A stretch of DNA of 64,000 nucleotides. Source: Brachypterus glaber (Eukaryota > Arthropoda > Insecta > Coleoptera > Kateretidae). Where the stretch lies: contig OY294046.1 of the NCBI GenBank assembly GCA_958510825.1, forward strand, positions 9,085,847-9,149,846, in the 5' to 3' direction. This document shows positions 1 through 11,525 of this stretch, piece after piece. Numbering within the stretch: the stretch's first letter is position 1; every line of letters begins with the position of its first letter. The notes beneath the pieces were generated by a model. It did no database searches. It was not told the DNA's origin and saw only the letters and a program-made list of their open reading frames with translations. A program made the translations under genes and the position numbers.

Positions 1-552
1 TGGTTTGTTTGACTTTGTCTTTGACAAAATAAAAATAAAATTGTGATTTTAAAATAAGCGTTCATTCAACAAATTATATATTTTACGGTAATTTTTTTTT
101 ATTAAAATGTAAGCGCTATCAGATTATTTCGCGGTTTTTATTGTAGCGATAATAGTTTTCGCGATAAATGTTTTCGCCGTATTTTTTTTCGCGGTGAAAC
201 CTTTTGCGGTTAAATCATTGGGCGGTAAAAGTTTCGCGGTCAATTTTTCGGGGTACATTTTTTTGGCTAAATCTCATAGATCCCACATTTTAAAAGCTAA
301 AAATATCAAATATATTTCAAAAGATAGCTGAAGTTGTCTATTATAGTGTATAAGTAAATTGTTTGGTTTGTTTGGCTTTGTTTTTGACAAAACAAAAATA
401 AAATTATGATTTTAAAATAAGCGTTTCATTCAACAAATTATACATTTTACGGTTATTTTTTTTTATTAAAATGTAAGCGCTATCAGATTATTTCGCGGTT
501 TTTATTGTAGCGATAATAGTTTTCGCGATAAATGTTTTCGCCGTATTTTTTT
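1..552. repeat. Direct duplication (~190 bp) with TTTCGCGGT motif cluster
   Basis: Bases 1-190 and 362-552 are near-identical copies, starting TGGTTTGTTTG and ending TTTTCGCCGTATTTTTTT. The segment between them carries a decayed cluster of short TTTCGCGGT or TTTTGCGGT motifs at roughly 15-25 bp intervals. No coding potential is seen. The left edge of copy 1 coincides with the window edge, so the array may continue to the left. Confidence 0.8.
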
Positions 553-993
553 AAATAATTACACGAGAGTCAGTGGCTTTAAAGTTAAGTAATTTTAAAA
601 TTTTATTTACTGATTTTTTTTTTATGATATATATTCTTTTTTATAAATTTTTAATATTAAGAAATAACATGTGTATAATCACATATAAGTGAATTTAATT
701 CAGCAATTAATTCACTATAATCATAAATGGTATATGGCTGCCATCAATGGTAGTTAAAAGAGTTAAAATAGCACTTTTTCGTAAGGCCGGGAAATATCGA
801 CTCCACAATATTCCACCTATGGGAGTATATTTCCGATGAAGATTAACTATAGTTAGCGATAGCTATCGAAGGCTAATATAAACGAAAAAAAGGTTGCAAA
901 CTTTTGCAAATAGATTCCGCACCATTTTTTTTAAATGCGTGTTATGGTATGTTTTTACTGCTTATTTGTAAAATGTATGTATAATAAATTAAA
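553..993. other. Unassigned AT-rich spacer
   Basis: AT-rich sequence without an ORF or a recognisable RNA. It contains a short GC-richer patch near 785-870 with the self-complementary core TAGCGATAGCTATCG. I see nothing else in it. Confidence 0.5.
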
Positions 994-1510
994 TTTTTCT
1001 ATTTTGCTACTCTTATAAGCTCATAATCACACGCATTTTGCGTGTTCTTATAGGCCCATAAGAGGTCTCTACTTTTTTTTCTATGGGGTTGGCAACATAC
1101 AAAAGCCTATCTCTTGACGTTTTACGTGCAAATGTCAATGTCGATTTAAAGTTTAATTTTTACAAAATTTTGTGTTTGGGTTATTTTTTACCGTGTTAAA
1201 ATTGTGGACTGGTTAATTGCAGTGAAAAAAGAAGAGATGACTGTAAAATATATCAAAATATCATTTGTTCTTAGAATTTGAAACATAGTGTAAACTGTAA
1301 TGCCAACCCAAAACAAAAATCCCTAAATCAGTCAATTTAAATGTAAGTTTTTTAAATTTTAGAGCAGAATAGAAAAAATTGTATAAAGCACTCGTTTTAT
1401 AACACGTTTTTAGAGCACTAGTACTTTAGAAAACTTGCCGCAAGCGGCTCGTTTTCTAAACTTGTACTCGTGCGCTAACAACGTATGTTATGAAACTAGT
1501 ACTTTAATAT
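994..1510 (+). repeat. R1 dispersed repeat, full copy A
   Basis: Best reference copy of a ~515-bp dispersed repeat. It starts TTTTTCTATTTTGC and then carries a strong hairpin at 1009-1064 (arms about 25 bp around ACGCATTTTGCGT). Nested inverted motifs follow: GGGTTGGCAAC pairs with GCCAACCCAAAAC, and TTCTATTTTGC pairs with GCAAAATAGAA in other copies. It ends in a second long hairpin (about 1400-1500) around CCGCAAGCGG. It has no ORF of note. Other copies lie at 2965-3478, 4386-4734, 4993-5341, 18966-19474, 25741-26184 (reverse) and 38371-38771. Confidence 0.85.
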
Positions 1511-2325
1511 ACTATAAAGTGAAAAATACGTCATATAGTTTACTTTTTATTTAATTGGTACTATATTAAACAAATCAATGTCCTAGGGTGGGATCTGCCC
1601 GATTTCTTACAAAAAAAAATCAGCGGCGTACAGGCAAAATTTTTGTTAGAAATTATTTTAAAATTGCTTTTTTTAAGATTTTCATCCTTTAAATTAAATT
1701 TACTGACCCATTTAGACACGTTACTGAATTTGTAATTAGTTATCATTATTTTTTTAAATAATTATATGATAAAATTAACAAATTTTCAAAAATAACTCTT
1801 GCCTGTATAAATTGTAATTTTATCTTTATTAATTTAGTTTTATTGCCGAATGGACCTGTATTAAAATTTTAATTTTTTTACTTTCTTTTTAAAAACCAAG
1901 TTCCAAAATTTGTAATGATATGCTGAAGTATTATTTAAATTTTCTTCTGCGGACGCCACTGTACTAAAAATTTTGATAAAAATATATTACTATTTCTTCA
2001 AAAATCACCATATCAAATTTAAACTTATTTAACAATGATAAGTTAGACAATTATTTAAATCCCCCTAGTTTTGAAAATCGTCCTCTGTGCGCCGAGCCCA
2101 AATAGCCCCGTTTTACGGAGTGTTGTTTACATAAAGTAAATTTCATTTTTGAAAATTAATTTACAACTAGTAAATTACAAGAATGATATCGCTGTTTTGT
2201 ATCAATAAAAGCTTTGTCATTAACAAGCCGTGAAGATATATCTAATGCTTCGCATTCTGGAATATACCCTTCTCCGCATCGGCGGTGTAGGTTCGATTTC
2301 CGCCTGGGGCACGAATGTAATGTGT
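1511..2325. other. Unassigned spacer with a fragment of a dispersed motif
   Basis: AT-rich and non-coding. Near 2223-2260 it contains AACAAGCCGTGAAGATAT followed by ATGC(T)TCGCATTC. This motif recurs near 54409, near 60803 (only in part) and, in reverse, near 40810, so it belongs to a dispersed repeat. GGTTCGATTTCC at about 2290 resembles a Pol III B box, but no A box is placed correctly. Confidence 0.5.
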
Positions 2326-2826
2326 ACACGGTGGTGTTTTGCAAATTTTAACTTTTTGTTTCCGAACCCTGATATTTTTTCATAAATTGTTTAAACACAC
2401 CATAAGAAGTAATTTAATCAAATATAAAAAAAAATCGTTCGGATCCATCGTTCTTTTTTACGTTTTTTCTAATTTATTATAATATGTACATAATAAATAG
2501 TCGAACTTCAATATATATTTTAGATATAATAATAAAGTTATTATTTATTATCACTACATTACAAAAAAATATACGCCATTTGGCGTTGTAGATAAGCATT
2601 TTTGTATTGTACCTAGTGATCATAAATAATAACTTTATTTTTATATCTAAAATATATATTAAAGTTCGAGTATGTACCGAATTAATATGTATAATAAATT
2701 AGAAAAAACGTTTTTTATATTTGCCTAAATTACTTCTTATGGTTTGGTTTTGGTTTAAACAATTTATGAAAAAAAATCATGGGTCAGAAACAAAAAGTTA
2801 AAATTTGCAAAAAAACACCGTGGTGT
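2326..2826. mobile_element. Foldback (long inverted repeat) element, ~500 bp
   Basis: Two arms of about 230-250 bp, 2326-2575 and 2600-2826, are inverted copies of each other. The outer ends read ACACGGTGGTGTTTTGC and, in reverse, ACACCACGGTGTTTTT. The arms share CAAATTTTAACTTTTTGTTT, AAGAAGTAATTTA and TATATATTTTAGATATAA. The loop lies near 2576-2600 (CGCCATTTGGCG). There is no ORF. This is the structure of a non-autonomous foldback or MITE-like transposon. Confidence 0.8.
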
Positions 2827-2964
2827 AAGGGTGTCTAGTAATTCTTTGAACCACATGTAAATGCAGTCGTCCCCTCATTAAACCTAAATTTGGTGCAAGT
2901 TTAAAATTAATTGGTAACTTCGTTTTATTTTTAAAAAGTTGCGTCCTTGAAAATTTTTAATTCT

Positions 2965-3478
2965 TTTTCTATATTGGGACTCTTGTAAGCTCATAATCAC
3001 ACGCATTTTGCGTGTTCTTATAGGCCCATAAGAGGTGTCTACTTTTTTTTCTGTTGGGTTGGCAACATACAAAAGCCTATCTCTTTACGTTTTGCGTGCA
3101 AATGTCAATGTCGATTTAAAGTTTAATTTTTTACAAAATTTTGTGTTTGGGTTATTTTTTACCGTGTTAAAATTGTGGACTGATTAATTGCAGTGAAAAA
3201 AGAAGAGATGACTGTAAAATATATCAAAATATAATTTTTTCTTAGAATTTTAAACATAGAGTAAACTGTAATGCCAACCCAAAACAAAAATCTCTAAATC
3301 AGTCATCAATTTAAATGTAAGTTTTTTAAATTTTAGAGCAAAATAGAAAAAATTGTATAAAGCACTCGTTTCATAACACGTTTTTAGAGCACTAGTACTT
3401 TAGAAAACTCGCCGCAAGCGGCTCGTTTTCCAAACTTGTACTCGTACGCTAAAAACGTATGTTATGAAACTAGTACTT
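2965..3478 (+). repeat. R1 dispersed repeat, copy B (interrupted at its end)
   Basis: Nearly identical to the copy at 994-1510 over its whole length. Its terminal motif (ACTAGTACTTTAATATAC in copy A) is split by the foldback element at 3479-3612, with the remainder TTTAATATACTA at 3613 onward. That places the foldback insertion after the spread of R1. Confidence 0.85.
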
Positions 3479-3612
3479 CCCTGCTGAAAATGACGACGGA
3501 TCTGGGCGGGTATGAATGGTGCATAAACCGGACTTGAGCGGATGAAATTCACCCGCTCAAGTCCGGTCTATGCAACATTTATACCCGCGCAGACCCGTCA
3601 TTTTCAATAGGG
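3479..3612. mobile_element. Short foldback MITE inserted in R1
   Basis: Almost perfect hairpin of two ~60-bp arms. The ends are CCCTGCTGAAAATGACG and, in reverse, CCCTATTGAAAATGACG. The arms include CGGACTTGAGCGG against CCGCTCAAGTCCG with an eight-base loop. Comparison with intact R1 copies gives the empty site and a 2-bp (TT) duplication. It is more GC-rich than its surroundings. Confidence 0.88.
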
Positions 3613-3641
3613 TTTAATATACTATTTTATTACGTTTCTCT

Positions 3642-4339
3642 CCCAGGAAACCAAAAGACGTCTTTTTGAGGTCAATTATTGGGCACTAACTAACATTATG
3701 ACGAATTGCTGTCGTTCCAGTGACGTGTATAAGTAACAGCCCGGGGACGTAACATTACTGACGTAATAATGACGTCAGAAATATGACGTTAGAATAACGT
3801 GCTCAACATTATATATCTCTCAATTAATAGTTATTTATGGTATGAAAGAGGAAACTAGAATTTTTCCCATGAGAAAATTAACCCACAAGGCTGGAGGCGG
3901 AGTAGGTTAATTTTAGAGAGGGCAATATTATAATATGGGGACCTTTCATATAAATTTTCTTGCCATTACTCCCTCCACGTATCTGCTTTTTTCCAGTGAA
4001 AGGAATTTTCCACAGGCATAGAAAATTAGTTTTAATCCGATGATGTAGTGACTGAACAGGACTGTTCAGTTTACGTAATTCCAGAAAAAGACTTTTGAAG
4101 CCATCAATCTTTAATCAATATATAGAATTTAAAATTTTTTTTAGTGGTAGGAAACAATATGTGGCCCCACCTATAGCCTCAGCATTAAATTGACGTCCCA
4201 GCGACCTAGAATTTGATGACTTCAAGATTTGACCCAAAAGTGTTGACGTCTGATATGCGTCGTATGTATGACGTCACAAATATCACCTAAAACTGACGTC
4301 GATAGTAGGTAAGTCGGGGACGTAATCTGGTTTTCTGGG
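3642..4339. mobile_element. CCCA-TIR element, TGACGTCA motif family
   Basis: The terminal inverted repeat is CCCAGGAAACCA at the left and, in reverse, CCCAGAAAACCA at the right. The interior carries about ten GACGT-centred motifs (TGACGTCA or GGACGT) near 3659, 3722, 3747, 3760, 3770, 3783, 4191, 4245, 4269, 4292 and 4319. The left flank is CT. In the tandem copy ending at 5553 the right flank is also CT, giving a 2-bp target duplication. There is no transposase. The architecture matches seven other elements in the window (see findings). Confidence 0.75.
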
Positions 4340-5597
4340 ATTTGGTATCCCACGAACTTTAATCAGCTTTTATGTGGTATAAATATTGGCAACATACAAA
4401 AGCCTATCTCTTGACGTTTTGCGTGCAAATGTCAATGTCGATTTAAAGTTTAATTTTTTACAAAATTTTGTGTTTGGGTTATTTTTTACCGTGTTAAAAT
4501 TGTGGACTGATTAATTGCAGTGAAAAAAGAAGAGATGAATGTAAAATATATCAAAATATCATTTTTTCTTAGAATTTTAAACATAGTGTAAACTGTAATG
4601 CCAACCCAAAACAAAAATCTCTAAATCAGTCATCAATTTAAATGTAAGTTTTTTAAATTTTAGAGCAAAATAGAAAAAATTGTATAAAGCACTCGTTTCA
4701 TAACACGTTTTTAGAGCACTAGTACTTTAGAAAACAATAAATTTTTTTTAGTGGTAGGAAACAATATGTGGCCCCACCTATAGCCTCAGCATTAAATTGA
4801 CGTCCCAGCGACCTAGAATTTGATGACTTCAAGATTTGACCCAAAAGTGTTGACGTCTGATATGCGTCGTATGTATGACGTCACAAATATCACCTAAAAC
4901 TGACGTCGATAGTAGGTAAGTCGGGGACGTAATCTGGTTTTCTGGGATTTGGTATCCCACGAACTTTAATCAGCTTTTATGTGGTATAAATATTGGCAAC
5001 ATACAAAAGCCTATCTCTTGACGTTTTGCGTGCAAATGTCAATGTCGATTTAAAGTTTAATTTTTTACAAAATTTTGTGTTTGGGTTATTTTTTACCGTG
5101 TTAAAATTGTGGACTGATTAATTGCAGTGAAAAAAGAAGAGATGAATGTAAAATATATCAAAATATCATTTTTTCTTAGAATTTTAAACATAGTGTAAAC
5201 TGTAATGCCAACCCAAAACAAAAATCTCTAAATCAGTCATCAATTTAAATGTAAGTTTTTTAAATTTTAGAGCAAAATAGAAAAAATTGTATAAAGCACT
5301 CGTTTCATAACACGTTTTTAGAGCACTAGTACTTTAGAAAACAATAAATTTTTTTTAGTGGTAGGAAACAATATGTGGCCCCACCTATAGCCTCAGCATT
5401 AAATTGACGTCCCAGCGACCTAGAATTTGATGACTTCAAGATTTGACCCAAAAGTGTTGACGTCTGATATGCGTCGTATGTATGACGTCACAAATATCAC
5501 CTAAAACTGACGTCGATAGTAGGTAAGTCGGGGACGTAATCTGGTTTTCTGGGCTTTGGTATCCCACGAACTTTAATCAGCTTTTATGTGGTATAAC
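4133..5597 (+). repeat. 607-bp tandem duplication, 2.4 copies
   Basis: Unit starts fall at about 4133, 4740 and 5347, exactly 607 bp apart. The units are nearly identical. Each full unit joins the right half of the TGACGTCA element, a short flank (TTTATGTGGTATAAATA) and a truncated R1 piece (4386-4734, 4993-5341) missing R1's first hairpin and its last hairpin arm. The third, partial copy ends at about 5597 and runs into unrelated sequence. This is a recent segmental duplication of already inserted repeats, or possibly an assembly artefact. Confidence 0.9.
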
Positions 5598-5740
5598 TGA
5601 AAATCTATTTGTGCTGATAAAAACCATATGTTTCAAACAGAACTCTCATAAGAATATGTTCAATAAATATAAATAATAAAACAATGTATACATTTTTTAT
5701 TTGTAAATTCCCGATAAACTTTGAAGTTTCAAGTTTTATA

Positions 5741-6911
5741 CAGGGTGTATTTGAAATAGGGTCGGAAATTTTAACAGGTGATTCTACATGATAAAATATG
5801 ACAAAGAGTTCCTATAAACATATGTCTAAAAATGCGTCATAAGGGAGCTACGCCCCTTTGAAATTGGCTAAAAAAATCGGTTTTTATTTAATAACTCAGG
5901 AACCCTTTGAGATATATTAACGAGGTTTTGCACGTGAATTAATCCTAATAAGGCCCATCTTTGTATGTAATTTTCACGTACTTATTTAAACCAGGGGTGT
6001 GCGAAAAGGGGGGTCCTTATCAGTTTTTTGTCCCAAACTTTTTTCTGTGTAACTTTTTTGCAATTTTATTTTTAAACTATGATTCCTCAGGTCAAAATAC
6101 ATAAAAAAGGTACTCTTGTTGTAATACTGTAGGATTAACCGTTTTCGAGAAAAGTTAATTTGAAGGTGAAATTTCACTGTTTGAGGACGAAAAATTAAAT
6201 ACTAAAATGTCGAAAACCAAAATTTTAATGATGCAATGTTATTCTACATCAAAAGCTAAGAAAAAAAGTTTCCATACATGTAGGTCGAAAAAACGCTTTT
6301 AAAGCTACCATAGCCCTTTAAAAATGGTGCATATTTAGGAGACCATAGCTCCATTAGGATTCATTTTTGTACCTGTATATGAGGTTTTTTTCTTAGTTTT
6401 TAATGTACATTCGCCCTGCATCATTAAAATTTTGGTTTTCAACATTTTAGTATTTAATTTTTCGTCCTCGAACCGTGGAATTTCACCTTCAAATGAATTT
6501 TTCTCGAAAACGATTAATCCTACAGTATTACAATAAGAGTACCTTTTTTATGTATTTTGACCTGGGGAATCATATTTCAAAAATAAAATTGCAAAAAAGT
6601 TACACAGAAAAAAGTTTGGGACAAAAAACTGATAAGCCCCCCCCGTTTCGCACACCCCTGGTTTAAATAAGTACGTGAAAATTACATACAAAGATGGGCC
6701 TTATTAGGATTAATTCACGTGCAAAACCTCGTTAATATATCTCAAAGGGTTCCTGAGTTATTAAATAAAAACCGATTTTTTTAGCCACTTTCAAAGGGGC
6801 GTAGCTCCCTTATGACGCATTTTTAGACATATGTTTATAGGAACTTTTTGTCATTTTTTATGATGTAAAACCATCTGTTAAAATTTCCGACCCTATTTCA
6901 AATACACCGTG
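5741..6911. mobile_element. Palindromic DNA element, ~1.17 kb, TA target duplication
   Basis: Two arms of ~580 bp are inverted copies about a centre near 6325. The ends read CAGGGTGTATTTGAAATAGG and, in reverse, CACGGTGTATTTGAAATAGG, and are flanked by TA. The arms share CTCCCTTATGACGC and AATAACTCAGGAACCCTTTG. A 63-codon open stretch appears once per arm as a mirror image and is not a gene. A second full copy is at 37140-38314. TA duplication plus long terminal inverted repeats suggests a non-autonomous Tc1/mariner-like element; that class is an inference. Confidence 0.88.
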
Positions 6912-7911
6912 TATAGACGTCCTCATCGAGTTGCATGATATTTTAAAACAAGAAACGTAAAATTTCATGGTGTTTTAGAATTTCCGTATAAAACTTGATG
7001 GGACTTTTTGTGAAAAAAAATGTCTGTAGGTCAGCCTGTATCTTGGCCAATTGGCCTATCCGGAAAAATTTGTAACCACTATAACTCCTAAACGCTTTGA
7101 GCTAAAGACTTCAAATTTGAAAATGGGTTTCTAATCCAAATTTTTCGGCTAGGATTGGTTAAAATTGGGGTGGGGTTAGATGGTCAAATGGAAAAAAAAA
7201 ACATTTTTCTATTTTTATTTCGACTTTTTTGAAAAAAAAATTAAATAACCTTTAACATTTTTGTCCGAGGGGGATTTTTTTCAAAACAATTGGTTTTATC
7301 CTTAGTACCAAAAAGTTGCCCCAGATAAAACGACGATTTAAAAAAATGTTTAAAATTTTATTTAACGCAGTTAAATTTTTCAAAATATTTTGAAAAATAA
7401 AAAATATAAATTTTTGACAAAAATTGAAATTTTGGACGTGGTGACAGAACTAATATAAAGGGTCTCTATTCTACTGAAGACTGCGAGGAGTATAATAACT
7501 TGCCCATCCCCCTGCAAATACTTTCCATTGTCCACAACGTTATGGGCTTTACCACCCCCAGAGCAGCTCCACAGAAGGTGGAGTGGGCAACTAGATTAAT
7601 TGACCTATTTTCTGAAAGGCGAAAATGTGTTTGCTGACCTAATTGTTAACGAAAGGTTATTGGCAATAACTTATTGCTAAGGTTGTTTTTTCTTAAGGAA
7701 AAAATTAGATTTATGGATCATTTAAAATGTTAAGTGCCACGGTGGGTATAAGCGACCCACCAAATTATTTTTATCACTAGTCACGGTGGGTTGACTTGAA
7801 CCACCAGAGTTGGCATTTGGTTTGGTGGTTCTCCACTTTTTACACCATCCGGAATTCATCTTTTTTGGATATTTTTTTTATATGTTGCTAGCAAAATACC
7901 GCTGCTCGCAA
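6912..7911. other. Dispersed repeat debris, no gene
   Basis: Contains a degenerate copy of a dispersed sequence around 7030-7200 (ATAACTCCTAAACGCTTTGA), also seen near 42040-42170, with poly-A and poly-T rich text. Around 7440-7860 is an unassigned stretch, slightly GC-richer (7500-7610), without a convincing reading frame. Confidence 0.4.
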
Positions 7912-8184
7912 ATACACTGCCCAGTAAAAAAGCTTTCCCATTTTTCACTTCCGCGCGTGAAATGGATTTTTTTATCACAAAAATTAATCTTAGGTTATCG
8001 TGTTGACAAGATTTCCCGGAAAAACAGACCGATCGACCGACCGATACTTTTTTTTGCTTGAAATTGATTTATTTTGACATAAAACGCAAAAATAAGCAAA
8101 CAAAAAATTGAACATTTTTGCACGAATAAAATTGTACAAGGCTTTTCCGAAATTTTGAAAATTTCAAAATGAAAAAGCAGGAAT
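7912..8184 (+). repeat. Internally deleted copy of the 96-bp-core element
   Basis: Has the two ends of the element seen complete at 57586-58394. The left end is CACTGCCCAGTAAAAAAGC followed by CCGCGCGTGAAATG. The right end includes TTATCGTGTTGACAAGATTT, repeated CCGACCGACC and a degenerate terminal GAAAAAGCAG. The internal ~96-bp tandem block is missing, so it is a deletion derivative. Confidence 0.75.
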
Positions 8185-9764
8185 ACTTTCCCCTATATGG
8201 CCATTGGATTATGTTTTTTTTACATTTTTTTTTTCAAAAAATAAAAAAATTGAAAAAAAAAATGTTTTTACCGGTAGGTAAGAGGGTACTTCTTTTTACC
8301 CCAATTTTTACTAAAAATTTCAGGAAGGAAACATAGTCCAAAGGAGACCCGGTAAAATTGCCCGATTTTGGCATTTTGGATGGAACGTAAGATTTTTATA
8401 TTTTTTGAAGAGTATATATAGTCCTTCATCATATTATTATTAATAATATTTATTTTTTTCTCTAAAACGCTTTAAATCTCTATCGATTTGACTTCTGAAG
8501 TCATAAATAAATATTTTAAGGATAATCCTCTATGTTTTTAAAATAAAATAAAGGTTGGTTTAAAAAAAATATGAAAAAAAGTTTTTTTTTTTGATTTTTT
8601 GTTTTATATGTATATAGATATATTTTTTTTTCAAAATATATTTTTTTATTAATACAGACTTTTGTATAAAATCTAAAAAAACTTATTGTCCTATGTCTTA
8701 CCGATACGAAGCTATGAATTTTTGAATATTTATCGAAAATTCAAAAAGCTAAATTTTTAAGGGTCGTATTTTCCAAAATTTTCAAAATTTTAAAAAATCC
8801 TTTAAACTGCATTATATTGGGGTATAGTACTACAATGAAATCTAATGTTAATATCAAATTCTTATTTTTGTACAATGTTTTTTCTTTGAATTGTTTTAAG
8901 TATCGTACTGGAGTTCTTAATCATGACTCATCCTATAATTAGGTTATCTGTTGGATGTTAATATAAATAAATAAATAAATAAATAAATAAAATAAACCCA
9001 GAAACGAGATTTTTTTGTTGTTAACTTGTGTAATCTTTATTTAATAAAACTTCAAAAAAAACTTTTAATTAAAAAAATGCTTTTTTCCATGACATTTTAT
9101 AAACATAGGATTGCTAGAAAATTGGCTTTTTTTATTGATGTTAAAATTAAAACATATTTGTCTAGACAAATCAATTTTGATGTATATATAAAAAGTTGTG
9201 AAAAGAATATATATTCTTTTAAGTATGCGTGGTGAATCCTCAAAAATGCGTGGGATTATTTTGGGCTAGTTGCCAAAAAATCCATTTAAATCTGCGTGAA
9301 TGTTGGACTTTTTTTTGTTCCGATTAAGTCAATTTTGCAACTGCAGAAACATATTATAAAGTTTCATTTATAATTTAAGATAAAGAGGATAAAAATATTA
9401 TAAAAAAATAAAACGAAAGAAAAAATGAACCGATCAAAATTAACAAAACTAACCAATTTAATCTCAATTTTATTTTCGTAGCATTTGATTAAGCATAGGC
9501 CAAATTCGTCTTGCATATATCTTGCCTTGTATGAAACGAACCTATAGGCAGGGGCGGATTTACACATTTAACGCCGAAGCGTTTTTTAAATGGCGCCTTT
9601 AAACTTACGACGCCCAGGGTAGGCACCCCAAAAAGGACACAGTGTATAACATTTTCCGGTTTAACCGGAAATGACCCAACTTTTGATTTTTAAACAGAAC
9701 TTCAAGCTCTCTAAAATGACATTGTCGTAAATGCCCCTTATCGTCTATGCCCGTAACATATATA
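8185..9764. other. AT-rich spacer with (AATA)n and a solo hAT-like end
   Basis: Low-complexity sequence with an (AAAT)n microsatellite at about 8962-8992. At about 9549 it has the motif CAGGGGCGGATTTACAC, which resembles a hAT-type terminal repeat, but no partner end was found. The short open frames in this stretch show no recognisable protein. Confidence 0.45.
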
Positions 9765-9973
9765 CCGTGCGATTATAAAGTGCCGAACACTTTTTAATGC
9801 AAAACTGGCATTAGCGATGAGTAAAATGCAAGAAAGCTGTGTGCGTTTTACTGGCCACCGAGCTGTTGTACGTAGCAATTACATGGACTTGTCGCGCACA
9901 ACTCGAACAGAGGCGTGGCTTCAAACGAAGAGTATTTTCTTTTCAAACTGTTCGGCACTTTATAATCGCACTG
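9765..9973. mobile_element. 209-bp MITE with 26-bp TIRs and TA duplication
   Basis: The left end is CCGTGCGATTATAAAGTGCC continuing GAACAC. The reverse of the right end is CAGTGCGATTATAAAGTGCC continuing GAACAG, so 24 of 26 positions match. Both ends are flanked by TA (9763-9764 and 9974-9975). The interior is GC-richer and non-coding. A non-autonomous Tc1/mariner-type element fits best. Confidence 0.87.
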
Positions 9974-10206
9974 TATATATATATATACAAAATTTTTATT
10001 TTTTTTAATTAAAAATAAATTTGCCATTATTGTAAAAACACGTGGTTTGGTTGTGCATAAGGGTAAATCCACGTTTTAAATAATTTTAACTTGAGTTTAA
10101 GTCAGTTTAAGTATTTGAGAACATTGGTTGTAAAAAATATATAAAAAAAATGTTTATTAAGTCGCGCCTTCGCCAAAATTGTAAATAATAACACTGCTCT
10201 ACACCC

Positions 10207-10362
10207 CATGGGCGGATTTAGGGGGGGGCTATGGGGGCCATGCCCCCCTCCCAGCGAGATATATTAGCATAGAAATACCTTCAAAATTATATTTTTGGCG
10301 AAAGTGCATTTTTTTTCCTTATGGATGCCCCCCCCCCTTAAAGTGAAATAAATCCGCCCCTG
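10207..10362. mobile_element. hAT-like MITE with imperfect 8-bp duplication
   Basis: The ends are CATGGGCGGATTTA and, in reverse, CAGGGGCGGATTTA. The interior has G- and C-runs on either side that are mutually complementary. The flanks CTACACCC (10199-10206) and ATACACTC (10363-10370) agree at 6 of 8 positions, as for an aged 8-bp hAT target duplication. Confidence 0.75.
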
Positions 10363-10527
10363 ATACACTCACGACACCGTTTTGGTTGATGATGCGCTGT
10401 TTTCTGAATCTTGCTTCGTTTTTATCGACGAGCTCATTTTTTTTGAGCGCATAGTGTTTTTTTGTCTTTAGGTGTAGTAAAAAAAAATTAATATTATGTT
10501 TTGCGGTGGATTGGTTCTCTATTAATA

Positions 10528-11525
10528 GGACTCTAAGCCAAAAGAAGCGAATTTAAAATATCTTTATTCGTTTGTTTTTTTTTGGATTCTAAATTCAAAA
10601 ATTGAGAATTTTTGAATTTTTTTGCTATATTTTCATGAAAATTTGATATAAATACTACAGATATGGCTCTGATTTTTATAAGCAACACTAACACACATGT
10701 GAGGTTTGTAAAAATAAAAAAACGTTTTAGTTTGAATCCAGTAACGAAGATATTACGTGGAGTTTAATAATATTGAAAGCAGAACAAAAATATTTTGAAT
10801 TATTTAATGTTTATTTAATGTTTATTTAATGTTAAGTTTATATTTATAGCACAGTCTCAGCGTGATCTTTGTAAGGGACGGGTGTGACCGCTTTGGCGGA
10901 TTTACTCCAGAATCAGCATCGCAATCATTGATATGCACAGGACTTAATTAATTTTATTTTTTATTTTATGTAGTGTCGTGAAAGTGTTCGTTTAATTGTA
11001 AAGTTTTAAGTGAGTCGTGATTGTTAATATGTGATGTTAAATTTAAATTCAATGTATTTCGTTGTACACGTGGATATTTTTTTTATGAATTTTAAAGAGA
11101 TAATATTTTTTATAACTTGGCGTCTGCGCAAATATCACTACATAGTGAGACGGTTTTGCGTAGGCCGAAAATTATACTAGATCGAGCTGGCCAACTACCC
11201 AAAGGGAAAAGCCATACTGGAATTGAATTGGATTGGATTTTTATAGCAAGGAGAATTTTTTTTTTAATTTTTCGTTTTGTTTTTTTTTTCGATAACCCCC
11301 GGTAAAATATCCGTTACTGGATTAAATCTAAAACTTTTTAATGTTTATAGACTGCACATATTCCTTAGTATTGCGTATAAAATTTAGTCGTATCTTTAGT
11401 ATTTATATAAAAAAATTATCCAAATATATCGAAAAAATGCGAAAAATCCCATTTTTTAAATAACATTATAAAAAACAAACGAATAAAGATATTTTAAATC
11501 CGCTTTTTTTTTGCTTAGCGAGCGA
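10528..11525. mobile_element. ~1-kb element with long terminal inverted repeats
   Basis: Arms 10528-10765 and about 11300-11525 are inverted copies. Shared stretches include AAATATCTTTATTCGTTTGT and AATCCAGTAACG. The middle (about 10840-11210) is GC-richer and unrelated to either arm, and carries no recognisable protein. It is probably a foldback element with a unique centre. Confidence 0.72.

Noticed and set aside
2250..2312. tRNA or SINE head at GGTTCGATTTCC
   Set aside because: Only a B-box-like motif; no A box at the right distance and no cloverleaf.
5986..6666. 63-residue proteins (MEFHLQMNFSRKR...) on both strands
   Set aside because: They occur once per arm of the palindromic elements and also at 37373-37576; mirror-image by-products of the repeat, not genes.
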